47,232 nucleotides of DNA. It comes from Aquitalea sp. LB_tupeE. Lineage in GTDB: Bacteria > Pseudomonadota > Gammaproteobacteria > Burkholderiales > Chromobacteriaceae. The translations under genes and the position numbers were made by a program. The DNA lies in the NCBI RefSeq assembly GCF_013391415.1, contig NZ_JACAXB010000036.1:1-47232 (forward strand), read 5' to 3'. Position 1 is the first letter of the stretch. Each line of letters opens with the position of its first letter. Below are positions 40,460-47,232 of the stretch, piece by piece. Under the pieces are notes generated by a model that had not been told where the DNA came from, did no database searches, and was given only the letters and a program-made list of their open reading frames with translations.

Positions 40460-40810
40460 ATGGCGGAGCAACAACGCGTGTCCATTCCGGGCACCACCCT
40501 GTTTGACGACATTCAGGCGCAGAAGGGTTATGCCCTCAACAAGATGTGCTTTTCCTTCAACGACAAGGCCAACCGCGACGCCTTCAAGGCCGACGAAGCC
40601 GCTTACTGCGCCCGCTTCGGCCTGAACCCGGCACAACTGGCGGCGGTGCAAAGCCGCAATGTGCTGCAACTGATTGCCGCTGGCGGCAATGTGTACTACC
40701 TGGCCAAGTTTGCCGGCATCTTCGGCCTGGACGTGCAGGACATCGGTGCCCAGCAAACCGGTATGTCCAAAGACGAATTCAAACAGAAACTCCTGAACGC
40801 GGGGCAATAA
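40460..40810 (+). CDS. LigA-like small subunit of an extradiol (protocatechuate 4,5-type) dioxygenase
   Basis: 116 residues. It has the LigA helical fold pattern: GTTLFDDIQAQKGYALNKMCFSFNDKANRDAFKADEAAYCARFGLNPAQLAAVQ, then NVLQLIAAGGNVYYLAKFAGIFG. Shorter than the canonical LigA encoded at 45021 and only distantly similar, so it belongs to a second dioxygenase type. ATG 40460 follows GGGAGAAAGTG. The beta subunit starts 2 bp after its stop. Substrate could be protocatechuate, gallate or another catechol acid. Confidence 0.85.
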   Translation: MAEQQRVSIPGTTLFDDIQAQKGYALNKMCFSFNDKANRDAFKADEAAYCARFGLNPAQLAAVQSRNVLQLIAAGGNVYYLAKFAGIFGLDVQDIGAQQTGMSKDEFKQKLLNAGQ

Positions 40811-40812
40811 TC

Positions 40813-41655
40813 ATGGCAAAAATCGTCGGCAGCATCGTTACCTCCCACGTTCCGGCTATTGGCCGCGCCATTGCGGGCAATCTGCAAAACGAACCGTACT
40901 GGAAGCCGTTTTTTGACGCTTTCCCGCCCATCCACCGCTGGCTGGACGAAGTAAAACCTGATGTCGCCGTGGTGGTGTACAACGACCATGGCCTGAATTT
41001 CTTCCTGGACAAGATGCCCACCTTCTCGGTAGGTGCCGCGCCGCAATACCACAATGCCGACGAAGGCTGGGGCATTCCCACCCTGCCGCCGTTTACCGGC
41101 GAGACCGAGCTGTCCTGGCACCTGATCAACCAGCTGGTGAACAAGGAATTCGACCTCACCTCCTGCCAGGAAATGCTGGTGGACCACGCCTTCACCCTGC
41201 CCCTGAAACTGCTGTGGCCGCAAGAAGGTGCTTGCCCGATCAAGGTGGTTCCGGTGTGCATCAACACCGTGCAGTTCCCCATTCCGTCGGCCAGCCGTTG
41301 CTACAAGTTGGGCGAGGCCATTGGCGAAGCCATCAGCGCCTGGGACTCCGACGCCCGCGTGGTGGTGATTGGCACTGGCGGCCTGTCGCACCAGCTGGAT
41401 GGCGAACGCGCCGGTTTCATCAACAAACCCTTCGACCTGCAATTCATGCAAAGCCTGGTGGACAACCCCAAGTGGGCGACCCAGTACACGGTGGAACAGC
41501 TGGTGGAACATACCGGCTCGCAAGGCATCGAGCTGCTGATGTGGCTGGCCGCCCGCGCCACCATCAAGGGCGAAGTGCGTGCGCTGCAAAACACCTATCA
41601 CCTGCCCATCTCCAACACCGCAGCCGGTGTGATGCTGCTGGAACCCCTTGCCTGA
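40813..41655 (+). CDS. LigB-like catalytic subunit of an extradiol dioxygenase
   Basis: 280 residues. Class III extradiol iron ligands are placed at His12 (TSHVPAIG), His59 (YNDHG) and Glu240 (GIELLMW), with acid-base His193 (LSHQLDG). Overall length and motifs match the catalytic subunit of protocatechuate 4,5-dioxygenase. It differs widely in sequence from the LigB encoded at 44138, so the organism has two separate ring-cleaving enzymes; which substrate each prefers is not visible. A terminator follows about 100 bp downstream. Confidence 0.88.
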   Translation: MAKIVGSIVTSHVPAIGRAIAGNLQNEPYWKPFFDAFPPIHRWLDEVKPDVAVVVYNDHGLNFFLDKMPTFSVGAAPQYHNADEGWGIPTLPPFTGETELSWHLINQLVNKEFDLTSCQEMLVDHAFTLPLKLLWPQEGACPIKVVPVCINTVQFPIPSASRCYKLGEAIGEAISAWDSDARVVVIGTGGLSHQLDGERAGFINKPFDLQFMQSLVDNPKWATQYTVEQLVEHTGSQGIELLMWLAARATIKGEVRALQNTYHLPISNTAAGVMLLEPLA

Positions 41656-41757
41656 GTCACTGAGCAGAGGCCCGAGCACTGGCGGCCAGTCATCCCTGAC
41701 TGGCTGCCGGACGCAAAACCACACACTGTTATCAGCAATTCTCCTCCTTCGCTGAAC

Positions 41758-41784
41758 ACCCGGCCCTGAGCCGGGTCTTTTTTT
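41758..41784 (+). terminator. Rho-independent terminator after the LigAB-like pair
   Basis: ACCCGGC-CCTGA-GCCGGGT (41758-41776) forms a perfect 7-bp stem followed by CTTTTTTT. A further T-less hairpin, GCCAGTCA-TCCC-TGACTGGC, lies at 41685-41704. Confidence 0.88.
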
Positions 41785-41850
41785 GCACTTGCCCTGGCAG
41801 TTGTAGAAGTTGATGAAGGCGAGACAGCGATGGGCACCGTTTTACAGACA

Positions 41851-41880
41851 AAAAAAGGCCGACAGGAACACCCCGTCGGC
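41851..41880 (-). terminator. Terminator of the aldo/keto reductase gene
   Basis: GCCGAC (41858-41863) pairs with GTCGGC (41875-41880), and the A-rich run at 41850-41856 becomes a T tail on the minus strand. It lies about 60 bp past the reductase stop codon. Confidence 0.75.
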
Positions 41881-41941
41881 ATGGGTTCAAACCCCAGATG
41901 GAAGCAATAGTGCGGTCGTCTCCTGCCCTGCCCTCAATGGC

Positions 41942-42940
41942 TCAGGCAGAGACGCCAAATTCCTCGGTATCGATTTCCTGCTGGGTAGCGGCGTTGTAAC
42001 GGGCACCGCTCACCGTGTTTTCATTGACGATGGTATCCAGCCGCGTCAGCACTTCCATGCTCAGTTCCACCGTGTCGGCCGACAGGTTTTCCTGCAAATG
42101 GCTGACATTGCTGGTGCCAGGAATCGCAATCACCTGCTCGCTTTGTGCCAGCAGCCAAGCCATGGCCAGTTGCGCCAGGGTGAAGCCGGTTTCAGTGGCC
42201 AGGCCTTGCAGCGCATCCAGCAGGCGCAGGTTGCGGGTGAAGTGCTCGGCCTGGAAGCGCGGCATGGCGCGGCGGATGTCGTTGGCGGCAAAGCTGGCCG
42301 GGTCGCGCACGCCACCAGCCAGGAAGCCACGCCCCAGCGGGCTGAAGGCCACCAGCGCCACGTGTTGCTCGCGGCAGGCGTCCAGCAGCGCGATTTCCGG
42401 GTTACGCGTCCACAACGAGTATTCGCTTTGCACAGCGGCAATCGGGTGCACCGCCTGGGCGCGCGCCAGCGTGGCGGCGGATACCTCGGACAGACCAATG
42501 CTGCGGATTTTGCCCGCAGCCACCAGATCAGCCAGCGCACCAACGGAATCCTCGATCGGTACTTGTCGGTCCCAGCGGTGCAGGTAATACAGGTCAATCA
42601 CATCGGTTTGCAGACGACGCAGGCTGTCCTCGCAAGTCTGGCGCAGGGTTTCCGGCCTGCCATCAATCACCCGCTTGCCCTCCACCCCGGTCATGCCACA
42701 TTTGCTGGTGAGCACAATCTGCTGGCGATGGGGCTTCAGCACCTTGCCCAGGAGCTCCTCATTGGCCCCGAATCCGTACAGGGCGGCGGTATCAAACAGG
42801 GTGACGCCCGCGTCCAGCGCAGCCAGCAACACTTGTCCGGCACGCTCGGCAGACGGTGGCACACCGTAAGCATGGCTGAGATTCATGCAGCCAAGGCCGA
42901 TGGCAGAAACGGTAAACGGGCCAAGCTGTCGCTGTTTCAT
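41942..42940 (-). CDS. Aldo/keto reductase
   Basis: A 332-residue NADPH-dependent reductase of the (alpha/beta)8-barrel family. The tetrad can be placed in FDTAALYGFG (Asp, Tyr), TSKCGMTG (Lys) and YYLHRWD (His). MKQRQLGPFTVSAIGLGCMNLSHAYG opens the protein and IAVVQSEYSLWTRN-like sequence (AAVQSEYSLW) and IPGTSN line the cofactor site. Similar to the YakC/Tas group acting on aldehydes and ketones. The start at 42940 has GGACAG upstream. It is not obviously part of the lig operon, which ends some 240 bp away in the same direction. Confidence 0.9.
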   Translation of the reverse strand: MKQRQLGPFTVSAIGLGCMNLSHAYGVPPSAERAGQVLLAALDAGVTLFDTAALYGFGANEELLGKVLKPHRQQIVLTSKCGMTGVEGKRVIDGRPETLRQTCEDSLRRLQTDVIDLYYLHRWDRQVPIEDSVGALADLVAAGKIRSIGLSEVSAATLARAQAVHPIAAVQSEYSLWTRNPEIALLDACREQHVALVAFSPLGRGFLAGGVRDPASFAANDIRRAMPRFQAEHFTRNLRLLDALQGLATETGFTLAQLAMAWLLAQSEQVIAIPGTSNVSHLQENLSADTVELSMEVLTRLDTIVNENTVSGARYNAATQQEIDTEEFGVSA

Positions 42941-43066
42941 GGAACTGTCCTTGCACTGTTTCTGCGCCCCCCTACATGAAAAAGACAAGGCCAGCCGGTT
43001 CGGGTGAACCGGATTGCCTTGTTCAGGAGGGTCGCTTACAAAAAGGTTTTCAAAAGAAACTTATCA

Positions 43067-43179
43067 AGAGCCGCTAAAAAAAAGCAAAGCGTCCCTGGGG
43101 CAAGGCGCGCCGACGCAGACAGTACACAACGTACGGCAAGGAGGCGCAACGCAGCACCAGGTTTTTTATTAGCGGCTCT
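43067..43179 (-). repeat. Dispersed intergenic repeat, copy C (~113 bp)
   Basis: The inverted ends are best preserved here: AGAGCCGCTAAAAAAAA on the left against TTTTTTATTAGCGGCTCT on the right. The core reads GGCAAGGCGCGCCGA, complementary to copies A and B. The right end overlaps the TAG stop codon of the LigC gene. On the gene's strand the ends can pair into a long stem. Confidence 0.88.
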
Positions 43180-44125
43180 AAACCAGCTGCTGCTCCAGCG
43201 CATGCAACACCTGATAACACGGCAATACCTGACGCAGGCTGGAGTTGGGTTCGCGGCCTTCGCGGATGGCGGCAAAGAATTCGCGGTCTTGCAGCTCGAT
43301 GCCGTTCATCGACACATCCACCCTGGATACGTCGATCTTCTCTTCCTTACCGTTCACCAGGTCGTCGTAGCGGGCAATATAAGTGCCGGTGTCGCCGATG
43401 TAGCGGAAGAAAGTGCCTAGAGGGCCGTCATTATTGAAGGACAGGCTGAGGGTGCAAATGGCACCGTTGGCGGCCTTGAGCTGGATCGACATGTCCATGG
43501 CGATGCCCAGGGTGGGGTGGATCGGGCCCTGGATGGCGTTGGCCTTCACGATGGGGCTGCCGGCCTGGTAGGCAAACAGGTCCACGGTGTGGGCAGCATG
43601 GTGCCACAGCAGGTGGTCGGTCCAGCTGCGCGGCTGGCCCAGCGCGTTCATATTGGTGCGGCGGAAGAAGTAGGTTTGCACATCCATTTGCTGGATATTG
43701 AACTCTCCGGCCTGAATCTTGTTGTGCACCCACTGGTGGCTGGGGTTGAAGCGGCGCGTGTGACCACACATGGCCACCAGGCCGGTTTGCTGTTGCAGCG
43801 CGGCAGCGGCTTCGGCACCGGCCAGGGTATCGGCCAGCGGAATTTCCACCTGCACGTGCTTGCCAGCTTGCAGGCAGGCGGCGGTCTGGCCAGCGTGCAT
43901 CTGGGTGGGCGTACACAGGATGACGGCGTCCACTTCCTTGATGGCCAGGGTTTCGTTCAGGTCATTGGTGACATGGGCCACGCCGTATTTGTCTGCCACT
44001 TCGCGGGTTTTGGCCAGATCACGGCCAATCAGCGATACCACTTCCACATCGGCAATATTCTTGATGCCGTCCAGATGCTTGATGCCGAAGGCACCTGCGC
44101 CAGCCAAAGCTACTTTGATTGTCAT
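43178..44125 (-). CDS. ligC: 4-Carboxy-2-hydroxymuconate-6-semialdehyde dehydrogenase (LigC)
   Basis: 315 residues of the Gfo/Idh/MocA fold. Oxidises the hemiacetal form of the LigAB product to 2-pyrone-4,6-dicarboxylate with NAD(P). IKVALAGAGAFGIKHLDGI is the Rossmann motif, VILCTPTQMHAGQTAACLQAGKHVQVEIPLA corresponds to the EKP region, and HTRRFNPSHQWVHNKI with WHHAAHTVDLFAYQAG is typical of LigC. It is last in the ligK-I-A-B-C operon, 12 bp after ligB. Its stop codon is contributed by the adjoining repeat. Confidence 0.93.
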   Translation of the reverse strand: MTIKVALAGAGAFGIKHLDGIKNIADVEVVSLIGRDLAKTREVADKYGVAHVTNDLNETLAIKEVDAVILCTPTQMHAGQTAACLQAGKHVQVEIPLADTLAGAEAAAALQQQTGLVAMCGHTRRFNPSHQWVHNKIQAGEFNIQQMDVQTYFFRRTNMNALGQPRSWTDHLLWHHAAHTVDLFAYQAGSPIVKANAIQGPIHPTLGIAMDMSIQLKAANGAICTLSLSFNNDGPLGTFFRYIGDTGTYIARYDDLVNGKEEKIDVSRVDVSMNGIELQDREFFAAIREGREPNSSLRQVLPCYQVLHALEQQLV

Positions 44126-44137
44126 GACAGGGATTCC

Positions 44138-45464
<1,327 letters not shown>

Positions 45465-45473
45465 GCAGGCTCC

Positions 45474-46406
45474 TCAACATTCTTCCGGCCAGTACAGGCG
45501 CATGGGGTTGTTCACCAGCAGTTGTTGCTGCAATTCGGCGGTCGGCGCGATATGGGGGATGAAATCCACCAGCAGGCCGTCGTCGGGCATATGGTCTTTC
45601 AGATTGGGGTGCGGCCAGTCGGTGCCCCACAGCACGCGGTCGGGGAAGGTTTCCACCAGTTTGCGGGCAAACGGAATCACGTCGTGGTAGGCATGGCGCT
45701 CGCCATCCAGCGCCTTGGGGCCAGTCACGCTCAGGCGTTCCGGGCAGCTGACCTTGGACCAGATATTGTCATGTTCGCGCATCAGTTTCACGAACAATTC
45801 AAACTGCGGCCCGTCCACCGGCAGGCTGACATCCGGGCGGCCCATGTGGTCCACCACCACGGTGGTGGGCAGGTTGGTGAAGAAGTCCCACAGCTCGGGC
45901 AGGTCTTGCGCCTCGAAATACACCACGATATGCCAGCCCAGTTTGGCGATGCGGCTGGCAATCTCCATCAGTTCGTCCTTGGGGGTGAAATCCACCAGCC
46001 GCTTGACGAAATTGAAACGCACGCCGCGCACACCGGCATCGTGCAGGCTTTGCAGTTCTTCATCGGTCACCGCGCGCTTGACGGTGGCCACACCACGCGC
46101 CTTGCCGTTACTGGCGCGGCAGGCGTCCACCATGGCGCGGTTGTCGGCACCGTGGCAGGTGGCCTGCACAATCACATTGCGGGCAAAACCCAGATGGTCG
46201 CGCAGGGCAAACAGGTCTGCCTTGCTGGCATCGCACGGGGTGTATTTGCGCTCCGGCGCATAGGGGAATTCAGCGCCGGGGCCGAATACGTGACAGTGGG
46301 CATCCACCGCACCGGCAGGCAGGGTGAAGGCCGGTTTGGCCGGGCCGTCAAACCAGTCCAGCCAGCCTGCGGTTTTGCTGAAGTCGCCACTCACGGGTTT
46401 AGTCAT
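45474..46406 (-). CDS. ligI: 2-Pyrone-4,6-dicarboxylate hydrolase (LigI)
   Basis: 310 residues of the amidohydrolase superfamily. Hydrolyses 2-pyrone-4,6-dicarboxylate to the open-chain acid. Family marks: VDAHCHVFGPG (His-x-His on strand 1), VVVDHMGRPD and LWGTDWPHPN with the catalytic Asp. LigI works without a bound metal. The ATG at 46406 is preceded by GAGGACGACATC; the longer frame overlaps ligK. 10 bp behind ligK. Confidence 0.93.
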   Translation of the reverse strand: MTKPVSGDFSKTAGWLDWFDGPAKPAFTLPAGAVDAHCHVFGPGAEFPYAPERKYTPCDASKADLFALRDHLGFARNVIVQATCHGADNRAMVDACRASNGKARGVATVKRAVTDEELQSLHDAGVRGVRFNFVKRLVDFTPKDELMEIASRIAKLGWHIVVYFEAQDLPELWDFFTNLPTTVVVDHMGRPDVSLPVDGPQFELFVKLMREHDNIWSKVSCPERLSVTGPKALDGERHAYHDVIPFARKLVETFPDRVLWGTDWPHPNLKDHMPDDGLLVDFIPHIAPTAELQQQLLVNNPMRLYWPEEC

Positions 46407-46416
46407 GATGTCGTCC

Positions 46417-47100
46417 TCAGTCGATATAACGCAGGCCGGCCTTGGCCAGCGGCTCGCGCATTGCGTACATGTCCAGACCCAGCACGCCGGAAGCCAGCTT
46501 GGCGCGTTTTTCGCCTTCGAACGATTCGCGCTTTTGCGCCGCCGCCAGCGTTTCTGCCGCACGCGCGGCAGGGACGCACACCACGCCGTCGTCGTCGGCC
46601 ACAATCACATCACCCGGATGCACCAGCATGCCGGCGCAGACAACGGGAATATTCACCGAGCCCAGCGTGGCCTTGATGGTGCCTTTGCTGCTGATGGCGC
46701 GGCTCCACACCGGGAAGTCCATTTCTTGCAGGGTTTTCACGTCGCGCACTCCGGCGTCGATGATCAGCGCGCGGGCACCACGGGCCTGGAAGCTGGTGGC
46801 CAGCAGGTCGCCAAAGTAGCCGTCGGTGCATTCCGAGGTGACGCCTGCCACCACGATGTCGCCAGGCTGAATCTGTTCTGCCGCCACGTGCAGCATCCAG
46901 TTGTCGCCCGGTTGCAGCAGCACGGTAACGGCGGTGCCGGACACTTGTTTACCGGCAAAGATGGGGCGCATATAGGGCTTGAGCAGGCCGACGCGGCCCA
47001 TGGCTTCGTGCACGGTGGCGGAACCCAGCGCGGCCAGTGCGTCGGCGGCGGCGCGGTCGGCGCGGGTGATGTTGCGGTAAACGACTCCGAGTTCGTACAT
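46417..47100 (-). CDS. ligK: 4-Carboxy-4-hydroxy-2-oxoadipate aldolase (LigK, RraA-like)
   Basis: 227 residues. Cleaves the last pathway intermediate into pyruvate and oxaloacetate; also decarboxylates oxaloacetate in known members. The RraA fold shows [48 protein letters not shown], in which the Arg-Asp pair binds substrate and metal, then [12 protein letters not shown] and [21 protein letters not shown] at 47100 with AGGAAAG upstream. First gene of the visible operon segment; a terminator hairpin and another gene lie before it. Confidence 0.93.
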   Translation of the reverse strand: MYELGVVYRNITRADRAAADALAALGSATVHEAMGRVGLLKPYMRPIFAGKQVSGTAVTVLLQPGDNWMLHVAAEQIQPGDIVVAGVTSECTDGYFGDLLATSFQARGARALIIDAGVRDVKTLQEMDFPVWSRAISSKGTIKATLGSVNIPVVCAGMLVHPGDVIVADDDGVVCVPAARAAETLAAAQKRESFEGEKRAKLASGVLGLDMYAMREPLAKAGLRYID

Positions 47101-47171
47101 GGTGTTGTCTTTCCTGTTCTGTTTTATCTATCGCGTGGCGCATGGCGCACGTGAGATGCGGTCAATTCCAC

Positions 47172-47199
47172 AAAAGCTCCGGGTGAGCGCGGGGCTTTT
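47172..47199 (-). terminator. Terminator between the right-edge gene and ligK
   Basis: AAAAGCTCCG (47172-47181) and CGGGGCTTTT (47190-47199) pair with one G-T wobble; both sides carry A/T runs, so it may work in both directions. It lies just beyond the stop codon of the gene entering from the right edge, so ligK probably has its own promoter in 47101-47171. Confidence 0.75.
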
Positions 47200-47210
47200 G
47201 TTCGCAATGA

Positions 47211-47232
47211 CTACAGGCCTTTGGCCTTGAGC
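47211..47232 (-). CDS. Extreme 3' end of a minus-strand gene (truncated by window)
   Basis: The minus strand reads LKAKGL then TAG, followed by a terminator hairpin. Only six codons are visible. Another protocatechuate-pathway gene or a transporter would fit the location, but nothing can be identified. Confidence 0.4.

Overview
The window is GC-rich, densely packed DNA from a Gram-negative bacterium. CcoG, a classical trimeric-type porin, PcaK-like and DHA2 MFS transporters, LigABCIK-type aromatic genes and an orphan type VI secretion (VgrG/Tle1) module together suggest a betaproteobacterium, perhaps a Chromobacteriaceae relative such as Aquitalea, Vogesella or Chromobacterium. That placement is inference from gene style and is not proven here. 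No rRNA, tRNA, CRISPR array, integrase or intact insertion sequence was seen.

Layout. (1) 1-3.0 kb: the 3' end of a LysR gene, an AraC regulator with repeated upstream sites, and ccoG on the opposite strand. (2) 3.5-10.9 kb: an iron-acquisition locus with a TonB-dependent receptor and an ABC importer. It has two candidate Fur boxes, a tandemly duplicated binding protein, one FecCD permease and one ATPase, and is flanked by what may be two remnants of a PepSY-type membrane protein. (3) 10.9-16.9 kb: a small hypothetical, a 1-Cys peroxiredoxin, a TauD-family dioxygenase, an AEC carrier, a LysR regulator and a DHA2 exporter, all on the minus strand. (4) 17-20.3 kb: a porin divergent from a TetR regulator across a 17-bp palindrome, then an aromatic-acid:H+ symporter. 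(5) 21.0-26.9 kb: a tight five-gene operon (TIM-barrel isomerase/dehydratase, two KstD-like flavoproteins, a shikimate-dehydrogenase paralogue with an altered substrate site, a NIPSNAP protein) that matches no pathway I can name. (6) 27.1-34.4 kb: a type VI secretion effector module (VgrG, DUF4123 adaptor, small membrane protein, two DUF3304 lipoproteins, a Tle1 phospholipase) placed between the two catabolic blocks; the first lipoprotein gene is split by a run of eight G. (7) 34.5-41.7 kb: a fused 3-dehydroshikimate dehydratase, divergent from a shikimate/quinate dehydrogenase and from the two dehydratase halves encoded separately, then a LysR gene and a LigAB-like ring-cleavage pair. (8) 41.9-47.2 kb: an aldo/keto reductase and the minus-strand ligK-ligI-ligA-ligB-ligC operon for the protocatechuate 4,5-cleavage pathway.

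How the parts fit. The porin and MFS carriers could bring in hydroaromatic or aromatic acids. Shikimate/quinate dehydrogenase and dehydroshikimate dehydratases would yield protocatechuate. LigAB opens the ring, LigC oxidises the semialdehyde to 2-pyrone-4,6-dicarboxylate, LigI hydrolyses it and LigK cleaves the final aldol; the hydratase and tautomerase probably lie beyond the right edge. Operon (5) reuses the same protein families with added flavin dehydrogenases, so it may aromatise a different alicyclic acid.

A non-coding feature links the catabolic blocks: four copies of a roughly 73-113 bp repeat with inverted ends, each beginning within a few bases of a stop codon (near 14.4, 34.5, 39.4 and 43.1 kb).
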